Shown: positions 26,282-36,375, counted from the stretch's first letter. The stretch is 64,000 nt of DNA from Maribellus sp. YY47 (GCF_023111095.1 NZ_JALGYW010000014.1:94980-158979); one strand, 5' to 3'. Made by a program: numbers and translations. Notes: a model not told the origin generated them from the letters alone.

Positions 26282-27757
26282 CTATTTCAGGTTTACATTA
26301 AACAGTTTCCGGTTTCCGGCTAATTCGCCTAACGATGCCGGACCATTGATACAACCTCCTTCGCAACACATCACTTCAATAAAATTGGCAGGCGCTTTAC
26401 CTTTGGCGTAGGCTTTTAGCATGCCCAGCGCTTTTTTGTCGATGCCGTTAATCGCCAGTTCATTGATTTGGATGTCGGGACGTTCTGCTTTTACCGCTGC
26501 AGCTACACCTCCCGATAATGCAAAACCGCGATCGAGCGTTTTGGAGTTGGTTCTGTTTTCGTTGTCTGCCAGCTTGCCGAGGTCAATATCCAGCGCCACA
26601 ATCATTGCGTTGAGTTCTTCAAACGACATCACGAAATCTACTTTTTCGTTTTTCCGGGCTTCTTTGCGTTTACCAATACAGGGGCCGATAAACACGGTTT
26701 TTGTTCCCGGGTATTCGCTTCGGGCAATATCTGCCGCATACATCATGGGCGAAGGAGTGTCGGAAACAAAAGGACGAAGTCCCGGCACGTGCTTGTCAAC
26801 GGCTTCCACATAGCTTGGGCAACAACTGGTGGTCATAAACGACTGGCCGCTTTCCATGCGTTCTTCAAATTCTGCCGATTCGTGAATAACGGTTTGCCTT
26901 GCCCCATCGGCAACTTCCACCACTTCGTTAAAGCCAATTTCCTTTAGCAGGCTTTCAATCTGCCCGGTAGTCAGGTTAAACTGTCCGTGTATCGACGGTG
27001 CAAACATCGCTGTAATGTGTTCTTCGTTGCGGATGGCCATCATCACGTCGATGATCTGACTAACTTCAAAAATACTTCCAAACGGACAAGCTACAAGACA
27101 TTTTCCGCAGTAGATGCACTTTTCATCGTCGATCCGTTCAACGCCAAATTCGTCTTTCGAAATGGCGCCCACAGGGCAAGCAGCTTCACAGGGAATCGGA
27201 ACATGAATAATGGCGTGGTACTGGCACTGATTTTTGCAAATTCCGCAGTTGATACAGCTTGACGGGTCAATTTTTGCCTGACCGTTTTGCATGCTCACTG
27301 CGCCTTTGGGGCAATTCATAATACAAGGGCGGGCAACACAACCGCGGCATAAATTACTTACCACATACTGTGCTTTTACACAACTGGTGCAGGCCTCGTC
27401 AACCACTGTCAGGATTTCGTTTTTTAGCGACTGGCGTTCTTTGGCCTGTTCAGCATAATAACGCAAGGGAACAAGCTCGTCTTTCTCGTCGTCGACTGTA
27501 AATCCGAGTAGCGGAAACATTTTGTATTTGATAACCGCTCTTTCCTTGTGGATACAACAACGGTGTTGTGCAGGTTTTTTCTTCGGGGCCATTTTAATCG
27601 GAATACGGTCGATTTCGTCTTCCAGCCGGCCATCGGCAAAAAGTTGTACAATCTGACGTAATAATTCTCTGCGAATGATGTGTGTGTTGCTTGTATAACC
27701 CATTTCCCTGCTTTGATTTTGAAGTCGCAAAAGTAGCATTTTTAGTGCTTCTTCCAT
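26282..27757 (-). CDS. monomeric [FeFe]-hydrogenase, group B-like
   Basis: A 491-residue cytosolic iron-sulfur protein. After about 115 residues come a cysteine cluster CTSCVKAQYVVSNLCRGC and ferredoxin-type repeats CINCGICKNQC and CIYCGKCLVACP. The H-cluster motifs follow: TTSCCPSYVEA (L1), FIGPCIGKRKEARK (L2) and EVMCCEGGCINGP (L3). The architecture, with a non-ferredoxin N-terminus and these motif variants, matches the group B hydrogenases of anaerobic Bacteroidota and clostridia. It should interconvert H+ and H2, probably with ferredoxin, in fermentation. Maturases HydE/F/G are not in this window. Confidence 0.9.
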   Translation of the reverse strand: MEEALKMLLLRLQNQSREMGYTSNTHIIRRELLRQIVQLFADGRLEDEIDRIPIKMAPKKKPAQHRCCIHKERAVIKYKMFPLLGFTVDDEKDELVPLRYYAEQAKERQSLKNEILTVVDEACTSCVKAQYVVSNLCRGCVARPCIMNCPKGAVSMQNGQAKIDPSSCINCGICKNQCQYHAIIHVPIPCEAACPVGAISKDEFGVERIDDEKCIYCGKCLVACPFGSIFEVSQIIDVMMAIRNEEHITAMFAPSIHGQFNLTTGQIESLLKEIGFNEVVEVADGARQTVIHESAEFEERMESGQSFMTTSCCPSYVEAVDKHVPGLRPFVSDTPSPMMYAADIARSEYPGTKTVFIGPCIGKRKEARKNEKVDFVMSFEELNAMIVALDIDLGKLADNENRTNSKTLDRGFALSGGVAAAVKAERPDIQINELAINGIDKKALGMLKAYAKGKAPANFIEVMCCEGGCINGPASLGELAGNRKLFNVNLK

Positions 27758-27862
27758 ATGAATACGACATTTGAGGGCACTAGTTAAGAATCGGTTAACG
27801 AAGTGTATTTTTATGTCTTAAAAAAAGCGCATATAAGACTTAAAAGACTGTTTTTCTATTGT

Positions 27863-28627
27863 TTAAAAATGTTGAACCAAAGCTGATCTCCACCAGGCAA
27901 AATGAGTGGATTCCAGTTCTTCCTGACCGGGGAACGGATAGAACAGATAATGATCCCGTTCGCCGATAAAAAAGCCATCCTCAATGGTTCGGTAGGGGAG
28001 TTCGCTGTGTCGTTCCCGGAGAACGGTTTTGGTCAGTCGCTGCGAAGTTTCATTCAGTTTTATCAAGCACTCGCGCAGGTGTGCGGGATTTCTGTAAGGC
28101 AGGTTCTGGATGGGCAATGTCGGATCGTTCGCCAGCTGGTTCAATTGAAGCTCGACAAAGAAAAGTTTGGGAACAGCCACCGGCCTGGAACCGTCGGTTA
28201 AGTACTGAATAAACTCGGGAGGATTAAGCTTGCTTGCTACCATGGTTGAAAACGGATTGTACTGCTGATACAGGTGAATGTCTTTTTTGCTTTTTGCTAC
28301 ATAGTCGGTAGCCTGTATTTCCAGTACTTTCCCATCATCGGTGGCCAGGTACAGGTTTTTCAAGGCTTCAAGCGGAATGGCTTCAAAAACACGGTAAATC
28401 GATAAATAAACCGATCGTTTGGGTTCACCGTTTTCATAGGGTACAAGTTTTTCCTTTACATAATCCAAAGGGAGGTTTACTTTAGCGGGATCAATTTCAA
28501 AATACACCGACTGCGCCCGAAGATTTTTCTTTGTCCCGACTGCCAAATAGTTTCCAAATTCGACAGGCCCCAGATGAGAGGCAATGAGCGATTCGGGAGT
28601 AGCAACCAGGTAGTAATGACTTTTCAT
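27863..28627 (-). CDS. conserved protein of unknown function
   Basis: A 254-residue soluble protein, MKSHYYLVATPESLIAS, with no signal peptide, membrane helix or family motif that I recognise. It has many short aromatic/acidic strands (VYFEIDPAKVNLP, YLFYPFPGQEELES), an FSTMVASKLNPPEF segment and a Trp-Trp near the C-terminus. It lies between the nqr operon and the hydrogenase gene on the same strand, separated by more than 100 bases on each side, so co-transcription is uncertain. A link to hydrogen or energy metabolism is only positional. Confidence 0.75.
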   Translation of the reverse strand: MKSHYYLVATPESLIASHLGPVEFGNYLAVGTKKNLRAQSVYFEIDPAKVNLPLDYVKEKLVPYENGEPKRSVYLSIYRVFEAIPLEALKNLYLATDDGKVLEIQATDYVAKSKKDIHLYQQYNPFSTMVASKLNPPEFIQYLTDGSRPVAVPKLFFVELQLNQLANDPTLPIQNLPYRNPAHLRECLIKLNETSQRLTKTVLRERHSELPYRTIEDGFFIGERDHYLFYPFPGQEELESTHFAWWRSALVQHF

Positions 28628-28763
28628 GGCTATGAATTTTAGTTAGTTGATACTGTAGTCTCATTTGAACCTCTGAAACAAGATGTACAAATGCAACTGT
28701 GTTTACGAAAATGGGGTGGGCGGGGTTAGAGAAATGTTGCGGCATGTAATTTCAAACCAAAGA

Positions 28764-28795
28764 AAAAGCCACTTCCGGGTAAAGAAGTGGCTTTT
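28764..28795 (-). terminator. Rho-independent terminator of the nqr operon
   Basis: AAAAGCCACTTC at 28764-28775 is perfectly inverted at 28784-28795 (GAAGTGGCTTTT) with an 8-base loop. Read on the minus strand, the 12-bp stem ends in a run of T residues, 25 bases after the nqrF stop. Confidence 0.88.
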
Positions 28796-28819
28796 ATATC
28801 TTGAAATACTTTTTCTGAA

Positions 28820-30088
28820 TTAGCTTCCGAAATCGTCAAATAAAACGTTTTCAGTCGGAACCCCCAGATCGTAAAGCATTTTCTGCACAGCGTCGTTCAT
28901 CATTGGCGGACCACACATGTAGAAATCGATTTCTTCTGGTTCTTCATGCTGTCTCAGGTAATTGTCGTAAATCACCTGGTGAACAAATCCTGTTTTGTAA
29001 GTAATTCCTAATTCATCGGCTGCCGGATCGGGACGGTCAAGCGCCAGGTGGAACTCAAAATTCGGGAAATTCTTCTCTATTTCACGGAACTGATCGTAGT
29101 AAAATACTTCTTTCCACGAACGTGCACCGTACCAGAAAGTAACTTTCTTTTTGCTTTCCTTTACGGTATGAAACAGGTGGAACAAATGTGAACGCATTGG
29201 AGCCATACCGGCACCACCGCCTACAAACATCATTTCGCTGTCGTTGTCTTTCAGGAAGAATTCCCCGTAAGGACCCGAAACAGTTACTTTGTCGCCCGGT
29301 TTCAGATTGAAAATGTATGAGGAACAAACTCCAGGATTAACTTTCTTAAAGCCATTGCTGACACGGTCGAAAGGTGGAGTGGCAATACGAATGTTCAACA
29401 TTACGATGTTGCCTTCGGCAGGGTGGTTGGCCATTGAGTAAGCACGGAAAGTTGGTTCCGGGTTTTTCATTTTCAGGTCAAACATGCCGAATTTTTCCCA
29501 TTCATCACGGAATCTTTCTTCGATGTCCATATCCTTGAAGTCAACATCCACTTTCGGAACGTCGATCTGGATGTATCCACCCGATTTGAAATCCAGTGTT
29601 TCGCCTTCAGGAAGTTTAACCACGAATTCTTTGATGAAAGTAGCCACGTTCTTGTTCGAAACCACTGTGCACTCCCATTTTTTAACACCAAGAATTTCCT
29701 GGTGCATATGGATCTTCATGTCTTCCTTCACTTTTACCTGGCAACCAAGTCTCCAGTGGTCGTTTTGTTCTTTACGCGTAAAGAAACCGGTTTCGGTTGG
29801 AAGAATTGAACCACCGCCTTCAATTACCTGACAACGGCACATTCCGCATGTACCCCCTCCGCCACAAGCAGAAGGAAGAAGCACTTTATTGTTTCCAAGC
29901 GTACTTAAAAGTGTAGCTCCCGGTTCAGCTTCCAGTGCCAGATATCCGTCGTTAATATCGATTTTTACAGTTCCCGAGGGAGTCAGTTTTTTCTTGACAT
30001 ATAGCAAGATGGCAACCAGAAGTATAATAACAGTGAGGAAAACCACTACACTGGTAAGAACTACGGTTGTTGTTGATAGTACTATCAT
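28820..30088 (-). CDS. nqrF: Na+-translocating NADH:quinone reductase subunit F
   Basis: A 422-residue subunit with one N-terminal membrane helix, a 2Fe-2S ferredoxin domain (ACGGGGTCGMCRCQ and a later Cys in RLGCQVKV), an FAD domain (FRAYSMANHP), and an NADH-binding domain ending with YMCGPPMMNDAV and VLFDDFGS. It takes two electrons from NADH and starts the electron path of the Nqr complex. It is the last gene of the nqrABCDEF operon, 21 bases after nqrE, and is followed by a terminator. Confidence 0.97.
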   Translation of the reverse strand: MIVLSTTTVVLTSVVVFLTVIILLVAILLYVKKKLTPSGTVKIDINDGYLALEAEPGATLLSTLGNNKVLLPSACGGGGTCGMCRCQVIEGGGSILPTETGFFTRKEQNDHWRLGCQVKVKEDMKIHMHQEILGVKKWECTVVSNKNVATFIKEFVVKLPEGETLDFKSGGYIQIDVPKVDVDFKDMDIEERFRDEWEKFGMFDLKMKNPEPTFRAYSMANHPAEGNIVMLNIRIATPPFDRVSNGFKKVNPGVCSSYIFNLKPGDKVTVSGPYGEFFLKDNDSEMMFVGGGAGMAPMRSHLFHLFHTVKESKKKVTFWYGARSWKEVFYYDQFREIEKNFPNFEFHLALDRPDPAADELGITYKTGFVHQVIYDNYLRQHEEPEEIDFYMCGPPMMNDAVQKMLYDLGVPTENVLFDDFGS

Positions 30089-30109
30089 TGTTCGTTGATT
30101 TATTCTGTT

Positions 30110-30727
30110 CTACAATTTAATACCCATGAATCCCATGAATGCCATCCCCATCAAACCGGTAACAATGAAGGTGATTCCCAGTCCGCGCAACGGAGCAGGT
30201 ACGTTTGAGTATTCGATTTTTTCACGGATAGCTGCAATTCCAATAATAGCGAGGAACCAGCCCACTCCCGATCCTAAACCGTATACCGAAGCTTCACCAA
30301 TGTTCACGAATTCTTTTTGCTGCATGAATAATGAACCTCCAAGGATCGCACAGTTTACCGCGATCAACGGAAGGAAAATACCCAATTGGTTGTACAGCGC
30401 GGGAGCAAATTTTTCAACTATCATTTCCACCAGTTGAACCATTGCCGCGATAACAGCGATAAACATGATAAATGAAAGGAAGCTAAGGTCAACATCAGCA
30501 AATGCGGGACTTAGCCAGGTTAAAGCGCCTTCTTTTAAAACTTTAGTTTCAAGCAGGTAGTTCACCGGAAGAGTGATACCCAGAACGAAAATTACTGCGA
30601 TTCCAAGACCGGCAGCTGTACTTACTTTTTTCGATACAGCCAGGTAAGAACACATGCCCAGAAAGTAGGCAAATACCATGTTCTCGATAAAAATCGACTT
30701 GATAAATAGATTTATATAATGTTCCAT
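30110..30727 (-). CDS. nqrE: Na+-translocating NADH:quinone reductase subunit E
   Basis: A 205-residue membrane protein with six helices. The half-channel signatures [15 protein letters not shown] and [15 protein letters not shown] carry the conserved cysteines that, with NqrD, bind an intramembrane iron-sulfur centre. Length and order fit the family; the helix pattern is inverted relative to NqrD. Confidence 0.96.
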   Translation of the reverse strand: MEHYINLFIKSIFIENMVFAYFLGMCSYLAVSKKVSTAAGLGIAVIFVLGITLPVNYLLETKVLKEGALTWLSPAFADVDLSFLSFIMFIAVIAAMVQLVEMIVEKFAPALYNQLGIFLPLIAVNCAILGGSLFMQQKEFVNIGEASVYGLGSGVGWFLAIIGIAAIREKIEYSNVPAPLRGLGITFIVTGLMGMAFMGFMGIKL

Positions 30728-30748
30728 AATACTCCTTTTTTGGCCTTG

Positions 30749-31393
30749 TTAATTCTCAATTAATTTGCGGTTTTTGCTACGCTGAACCCAAATGATAACT
30801 CCTACGGTGATCAAAGCCATCGGAGGGAGAATCATCATACCGTTGTTGGCATAGGACCCACCATTGGTAATGTACAAGCTTTCGGGAATGACACGGAATC
30901 CGAAAACAGTTCCCGATCCAAGTAATTCGCGGAAGAAAGCTACGATGATTAGAATAGCAGCATAACCTGCTCCGTTACCAATACCATCGAGGAATGATTG
31001 CCACGGGCGGTTACCCAAGGCAAATGCTTCCAGACGTCCCATCAGGATACAGTTGGTAATGATCAAACCAACAAATACCGATAACTGCTTGCTTACGTCG
31101 TAAACATAGGCTTTCAGTACCTGGTCAACCAGGATTACCAGCGCTGCTACAACTACAAGTTGTACGATGATTCGGATACGGTTAGGGATAGTATTTCTAA
31201 TCAGCGAGATGATCACGTTTGCGAAAGCCAGTACTGCGGTAACCGAAATGGCCATAACCACAGCAGGTTTTAGCTGTGCTGTTACTGCCAGCGCCGAACA
31301 AATACCCAGTACCTGCACGGTAATCGGGTTACTGTTATTCAGCGGATCAGATAACAGTTTTAAATTTTTCTTTGAAAATAATGGTTCGCTCAT
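30749..31393 (-). CDS. nqrD: Na+-translocating NADH:quinone reductase subunit D
   Basis: A 214-residue membrane protein with six helices and the NqrD motifs [13 protein letters not shown] and [17 protein letters not shown], supplying two cysteines for the NqrD/E iron-sulfur site. Begins three bases after nqrC and ends 21 bases before nqrE. Confidence 0.96.
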   Translation of the reverse strand: MSEPLFSKKNLKLLSDPLNNSNPITVQVLGICSALAVTAQLKPAVVMAISVTAVLAFANVIISLIRNTIPNRIRIIVQLVVVAALVILVDQVLKAYVYDVSKQLSVFVGLIITNCILMGRLEAFALGNRPWQSFLDGIGNGAGYAAILIIVAFFRELLGSGTVFGFRVIPESLYITNGGSYANNGMMILPPMALITVGVIIWVQRSKNRKLIEN

Positions 31394-31396
31394 GGC

Positions 31397-32095
31397 TTAA
31401 GATTTTTTCTTTTTTAAGAATTCTTCATATCTGGTAAAGTCGTCAAGGAGCATTTTTTCCAAACCTTTGCTGGTGATGGTACCTCCCGAGATACCGTCCA
31501 CTTTGTGATCGGCGGGCGCTTCCTGTCCAACTTTCGCAACGATAATGGAAACCAGTTGATCTTTGTCGTCAAAAAGTTTCTTACCCACAAATTGTTTTTC
31601 GAATACCGAAGTTGAAATTTCGGCACCTAATCCGGGAGTTTCACCCTGATGGTCGAAGTTGGCACCGTAGATGGTGTTCATGTCTTCGTTCAAGGCAATA
31701 AAACCCCAAATTGGGCCCCAAAGACCTGTTCCGCGTAACGGAAGCACGTATTTTACTCCTTCGTCTGTTTTGCATTCGAAAACCGGCAAACGCATTTGGT
31801 CGGCTGCTTTAGCGTATTCTTTTTTGAGGTCGGTATTAAACGCATTGCCTTCAACCTGGTCGCCGCTAACATTTACCACATATTCGTTTACTATCTTATC
31901 AGCATAAATTTTTTCGGCATCAGCAGCTGTACTTTCAATATTTACTGACGCCAAAATGCTTTGCTTTTTCTCAATCTCTACGTTTCTGACTTGTTTCGGC
32001 TTAAGCGCCATTGCAACGGAAGCCAGAATAGCAGCAACCAGGATTACCATAATCGCTGCGTACATAACTGTATAAGTATTACCGTTTCTGTTCAT
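31397..32095 (-). CDS. nqrC: Na+-translocating NADH:quinone reductase subunit C
   Basis: A 232-residue subunit with one N-terminal membrane helix and a periplasmic FMN-binding domain. The flavinylation site is DGISGGTITSKG, in which the second Thr is expected to carry covalent FMN placed by ApbE. GLWGPIWGFIAL and GETPGLGAEIS are also typical. Twelve bases separate it from nqrB. Confidence 0.96.
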   Translation of the reverse strand: MNRNGNTYTVMYAAIMVILVAAILASVAMALKPKQVRNVEIEKKQSILASVNIESTAADAEKIYADKIVNEYVVNVSGDQVEGNAFNTDLKKEYAKAADQMRLPVFECKTDEGVKYVLPLRGTGLWGPIWGFIALNEDMNTIYGANFDHQGETPGLGAEISTSVFEKQFVGKKLFDDKDQLVSIIVAKVGQEAPADHKVDGISGGTITSKGLEKMLLDDFTRYEEFLKKKKS

Positions 32096-32107
32096 GATCT
32101 GTAATTT

Positions 32108-33289
32108 TTAAGCAGTTTGACCTTTAACGGTGGCACGTTTCAGTCTGCGTTTAATATTGCTCTGAACAACGTAATGGTCGATCAGCGGAGCGAAAGTGTT
32201 CATTAGCAGAATGGCAAGCATCATTCCTTCCGGATATGCAGGGTTGATCACGCGGATCAGTACCGCCAGAATACCGATAAGGAAACCATAGATCCACTTT
32301 CCTGTTTGTGTTTGTGACGCTGATACCGGATCAGTTGTCATAAAAATAGCACCAAACATAAAACCACCCAGAATGAGGTGATGCCAGAAAGGAATTCCGA
32401 AGAATACCTGGTTGGCTTCAGAGAGGGCAGAGCTGTCTGCAAAAGCATTTAAGATAAGTCCCATAACTGCGCCACCGGCAATGGTTGAAAGCATGATTCT
32501 CCAGCTTCCGATTCCGGTGATAATAAGAAAAACTGCACCGATTAAAATAGCCAGTGTTGACGTTTCACCGATCGATCCGGGGATCAAACCGAAGAAGGCA
32601 TCTGATGCTGTATAGGAAATCGTTCCGGCGGCAGCATCTCCGAGCGGCGTGGCGCAGGTAATGGCATCGGCCGTTTGACTGCCCGCTACCCAAACTTTGA
32701 TACCTGACATTTGTGCCGGATAAGCAAAGAAAAGGAAAGCACGTGCAACAAGTGCCGGGTTCCAGATGTTCATTCCGGTTCCGCCAAATACTTCTTTACC
32801 AATGATAACTGCAAAAGCGGTTGCTACGGCAATCATCCAAAGCGGAGTTTCAATTGGCATTACCAAGGGAATAAGCATCCCCGAAACCAGAAATCCTTCC
32901 TGAATTTCGTGGCCGCGAATTTGTGCAAACACAAACTCAATTCCCAAACCAACAGCGTACGAAACGATGATGATCGGAAGAACTTTTATTAATCCGAACA
33001 CGAAAATTTCAAAAAAACCGGTCGAAGCCAGTTCCCCGATGACTTTGTAGTGTTGGTACCCGGTGTTGAACATTCCCATAAGAATGGCCGGAACCAGCGA
33101 CAACACAACAATCGACATGGTACGCTTCAGATCTATGTAATCGTGAATGTGCGCACCGGTCTTCGATGTGGTTTTTGGTGTGTATAAGAATGTAAAGAAT
33201 CCGTCGTGAACAGACTGAAGCCAATGATATTTGCCCCCTTTCTGAACCAGCGGTTCTGTTCTTTCGAAAAAGTTTTTTATAAATTTCAT
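32108..33289 (-). CDS. nqrB: Na+-translocating NADH:quinone reductase subunit B
   Basis: A 393-residue membrane protein of about ten helices that forms the Na+ channel and the quinone site. The likely FMN-threonine lies in ADAITCATPLG. GGTGMNIWNPALVARAFLFF and FMTTDPVSASQTQTGKW are conserved in NqrB/RnfD. It starts 31 bases after nqrA. Confidence 0.96.
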   Translation of the reverse strand: MKFIKNFFERTEPLVQKGGKYHWLQSVHDGFFTFLYTPKTTSKTGAHIHDYIDLKRTMSIVVLSLVPAILMGMFNTGYQHYKVIGELASTGFFEIFVFGLIKVLPIIIVSYAVGLGIEFVFAQIRGHEIQEGFLVSGMLIPLVMPIETPLWMIAVATAFAVIIGKEVFGGTGMNIWNPALVARAFLFFAYPAQMSGIKVWVAGSQTADAITCATPLGDAAAGTISYTASDAFFGLIPGSIGETSTLAILIGAVFLIITGIGSWRIMLSTIAGGAVMGLILNAFADSSALSEANQVFFGIPFWHHLILGGFMFGAIFMTTDPVSASQTQTGKWIYGFLIGILAVLIRVINPAYPEGMMLAILLMNTFAPLIDHYVVQSNIKRRLKRATVKGQTA

Positions 33290-33320
33290 CTTAAAAAGAC
33301 TAAATGATTACATGTAAAAA

Positions 33321-34667
33321 TTAACCAAGCTCTTTAATCATGGTGTTAATACCATCGCGAATAATTTTTTGCACTTCAATTTTCGATGTACACGCATATT
33401 CGCAAAGGGCCAGATCTTCTTCAATAACTTCGTAGATACCCAGCTGTTCCATTTTGTCGATATCGTTAACCAATACAGCTTTCAGCAAGTGCACCGGAAG
33501 AATATCCATCGGAACCAGCTTTTCATACTGTCCCGACATTACAAAAGCACGTTCACCACCATGCATGTTTGCATTGATTGTGTACTCTTTTTTAGGGAAC
33601 AGTTTTGAAACGAAGGTTTTTGAAGCTGTGAATTTGTCGGCTCCGGGTGTGGCCCATCCTACAAATTCATATTCGTCACCTTCAGGGATCACGGTCACCA
33701 TCGAATCATAGAATCCCAGGTATTGCTGAGGACCTACTTTTGTTCCGGTGAGCACATTTCCGCTGATGATGCGCAAATGATAACTGGCTTCTACCAATCT
33801 TTCCTGTACCAGTGAGGCAACGGGAGCGCCTACCAGCGTTTGGTAATATTTGGGTGCAGCAACTTCAGAACCCGCAAGTGCTACAATTCGGCTGAAATCT
33901 ACACTTCCGGTTTCAAAAAGGCGACCGATAAACAGTACATCCTGTGCATTAACCGTCCATACTACTTCTCCTTTGTTCAGCGGCTTGGTATTGGCGATCT
34001 GAACACCAACGTTACCGGCCGGATGCGGACCTTCGAATGTGTTGATCACTACATTTTTTACTCCGGTAAATGCCGAATCCTTATTAACTCCCAGGTAAAC
34101 TTTACCCTCGGTAAGTTTTGCAAGGGCATTTACTCCGGTCTGGAACGTAGCAAGCTGTCCGTTGATCACAAAATTGTAATCGGGTGCCAGTGGCGCCGTG
34201 TCAAATGTTGAAATGTAAATCGACAATGGTTTCTGATTCGGAGATGCAATCACTCCGTACGGCCGTTTTTTTATAAATGGCCATAAACCACTTTTCAGTA
34301 ACTGCTCTTTTACCTCTTCTCCCGACAAGCTGCTGGGATCTGCTTTTTTAAACGAAGCGGAACCTGCGTCTTTGTCTGTTTCAATAACCACTTCCAAAAT
34401 TTTACGACGCTCACCACGGTTGATAGAAACTACTTTACCGCCATAAGGAGCAGTAAAGACAATTTCAGGGTGGTATTTATCGTAAAAAAGTGCATCACCC
34501 GCCTTTACAACGGCATCGGCTTTAACACTGAGTTTTGGAGTAAGTCCGGGAAAATCGGTTGGTTTCAGAGCGACTGTTGCCGGGACCGGCAATTTTTCGA
34601 GTACTTTTTCAGCACTGCCTTTCAGCTTGATGTTCAGCCCTTTTTTTAACCTAATCACTTCTGACAT
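33321..34667 (-). CDS. nqrA: Na+-translocating NADH:quinone reductase subunit A
   Basis: A 448-residue peripheral cytoplasmic subunit without membrane helices, starting MSEVIRLKKGLNIKLKGSAE. NqrA hallmarks include PYGGKVVSINRGERRKILEV, FEGPHPAGNVGVQI and the C-terminal LALCEYACTSKIEVQKIIRDGI. NqrA is absent from Rnf complexes, so the operon is Nqr. First gene of the operon, with a promoter-like box 34 bases upstream. Confidence 0.97.
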   Translation of the reverse strand: MSEVIRLKKGLNIKLKGSAEKVLEKLPVPATVALKPTDFPGLTPKLSVKADAVVKAGDALFYDKYHPEIVFTAPYGGKVVSINRGERRKILEVVIETDKDAGSASFKKADPSSLSGEEVKEQLLKSGLWPFIKKRPYGVIASPNQKPLSIYISTFDTAPLAPDYNFVINGQLATFQTGVNALAKLTEGKVYLGVNKDSAFTGVKNVVINTFEGPHPAGNVGVQIANTKPLNKGEVVWTVNAQDVLFIGRLFETGSVDFSRIVALAGSEVAAPKYYQTLVGAPVASLVQERLVEASYHLRIISGNVLTGTKVGPQQYLGFYDSMVTVIPEGDEYEFVGWATPGADKFTASKTFVSKLFPKKEYTINANMHGGERAFVMSGQYEKLVPMDILPVHLLKAVLVNDIDKMEQLGIYEVIEEDLALCEYACTSKIEVQKIIRDGINTMIKELG

Positions 34668-34700
34668 ATTGATTTAAGACTAAGATTTATTTCAGGATGG

Positions 34701-34730
34701 CAAAAGTAATAATTAATTGCTGTTAGACAA
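34701..34730 (-). promoter_or_regulatory. candidate nqr operon promoter
   Basis: On the minus strand TTG (34728-34730) is followed after 19 bases by TACTTTTG (34701-34708), a full match to the Bacteroidota TTG-N19-TAnnTTTG promoter pattern, 33 bases before the nqrA start codon. Confidence 0.65.
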
Positions 34731-35088
34731 TGCCAAACGCTAAAGAGTTGTTATCAAAGTATGTGAATATATTAATAGTTGGGTTCTTTTGTGAAAGTTT
34801 CAATAAATCAGTGTAGTTACGATCCCGTTAGCGATAAATAGGACTTCAGATTAAATTAACATTTTTCAGCTAAATTTATTTTGGATTGTATTTTTGCATA
34901 CTTAGTGACACCATTTGAATTACATAAATTTGACCTGTGTTGGCCGGAACTAATTATGATATTGTTTTTTTTGATTTGATTGCAACGGAGTACAACAGTT
35001 TGTTGTTTGAAACGTTTGAATTTTACCAAATTTGTACACAATTTCTTTTCCGCTTCGGTTTTGAGGTGGCTTTAAAAAAGGACTAAAA
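34731..35088. other. intergenic region between nqrA and the T9SS plug gene
   Basis: An AT-rich divergent intergenic region with no gene visible. On the plus strand two TAnnTTTG boxes occur, TATTTTTG at 34889-34896 and TAAATTTG at 34925-34932, either of which could serve the plug gene with a 5' leader of about 150-190 bases; no well-spaced -33 TTG supports either strongly. Confidence 0.4.
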
Positions 35089-36375
35089 ATGAGAAAAATC
35101 CTGATTTTGACGATAGGGTGGTTGAGCCTGGCGACTTTTGTGAATGCACAAAACGACGATTTCTATTACGAAACAGCTGTTTTCAAGGAAGAAATAAAAT
35201 CGGCAAAAATGTTTCGCGAGGGCTTTGTTTTGTCCAATCCGGTATTGGGATTAAATGAAGATCAACGGCTTGTGATGAAATTTGACGACCTTTCGTCCGA
35301 TGTAAAAGATTACTATTACACCATTATTCATTGCGATGCCGATTGGAAAGAGAGCTTTATAACACAGCCCGATTATCTTGATGGTTTTCTGGAAAATCCG
35401 GTGGACGATTATGCCAAATCGTTTAATACAACCTTCGATTATTTCAATTATCAGATTGTATTGCCTAACGAACAGGTGAGATTCAAAGTGTCCGGGAATT
35501 ATGTATTGGTAGTGTTCGAAGATAACGACAAGGAAAATGTGGTACTAACACAGCGGTTTCATATTTACGAAGATGCAGTAGGTATTGAAGGAACTGTTCG
35601 GCGGGCAACTACCGATGCGTTTAAGGGCGAAAGCCAGGAGGTTGATTTTACCATTAACCACCCGAATGTGCCGATTCTGAATCCACGGGATGAAGTAAAA
35701 GTGGTGATCATGCAAAATTACCGCTGGGACAATGCCATTAAAGATTTAAAGCCGCTTTATATCCGCGAAGGCCAGTTGGTTTATGATTATAGCCGCGAAA
35801 ATGTTTTCAAGGCAGGAAACGAATTCCGGTATTTCGATATCCGGTCGAACCGGCTGAATGGTGAGAATGTACTTTCAACCGATTTTTTCCGTCCGTATTA
35901 TCATAAAACACTCAAAACAGATGAAATAAGAGCCAACAAAAAGTTTTTTCCCTACAAGGAAATGAATGGAAAATATTCGATTGAAAGTCAGGATCAGGAA
36001 GTACGCGATTACGATACGGAATGCGATTATGAGTTTGTACATTTTAGTTTGCCCATGGAATCTCCGCTGGTTGGGGGAAGCGTAAATGTTTTTGGGGCAC
36101 TTACGCAATGGAACGCCAATAAGGGAAATGAAATGACTTACAATTTTGATAACAGTACTTACGAACTGACACTCTTGTTAAAACAGGGATATTATAATTT
36201 TTGTTATGTGTATGTTCCCCGGGGAGCTTATGTAGCCGATCATACAAATATTGAAGGGAGTTTTTGGGAAACAGAGAATGATTACCAGATTTTTGTTTAT
36301 TACCGCGACATTGCCGGTCGTTACGACCGTTTGGTGGGCTACCGTCAGTTAAATTCTACAGTGAATCGCTACTAG
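35089..36375 (+). CDS. type IX secretion system plug protein (DUF5103)
   Basis: A 428-residue exported protein (signal peptide ending TFVNAQ). The sequence fits the DUF5103/T9SS_plug family: an N-terminal Ig-like domain with YYYTIIHCDADWKESF, followed by RNPVLGL-type strands, SNRLNGENVLSTDFF, and a late domain with VFGALTQWNANKGNEMTYNF and LLLKQGYYNFCYVYVPRG. In Flavobacterium the Plug protein seals the periplasmic side of the SprA translocon. Its presence implies a T9SS elsewhere in the genome; a PorG-like gene also occurs at 56901. Convergent with the histidine kinase gene. Confidence 0.85.
   Translation: MRKILILTIGWLSLATFVNAQNDDFYYETAVFKEEIKSAKMFREGFVLSNPVLGLNEDQRLVMKFDDLSSDVKDYYYTIIHCDADWKESFITQPDYLDGFLENPVDDYAKSFNTTFDYFNYQIVLPNEQVRFKVSGNYVLVVFEDNDKENVVLTQRFHIYEDAVGIEGTVRRATTDAFKGESQEVDFTINHPNVPILNPRDEVKVVIMQNYRWDNAIKDLKPLYIREGQLVYDYSRENVFKAGNEFRYFDIRSNRLNGENVLSTDFFRPYYHKTLKTDEIRANKKFFPYKEMNGKYSIESQDQEVRDYDTECDYEFVHFSLPMESPLVGGSVNVFGALTQWNANKGNEMTYNFDNSTYELTLLLKQGYYNFCYVYVPRGAYVADHTNIEGSFWETENDYQIFVYYRDIAGRYDRLVGYRQLNSTVNRY

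Noticed and set aside
28820..34667. Identification of the operon as Rnf.
   Set aside because: NqrA and the fused ferredoxin-FAD-NADH subunit NqrF are present, and RnfB/RnfC-type subunits are absent.
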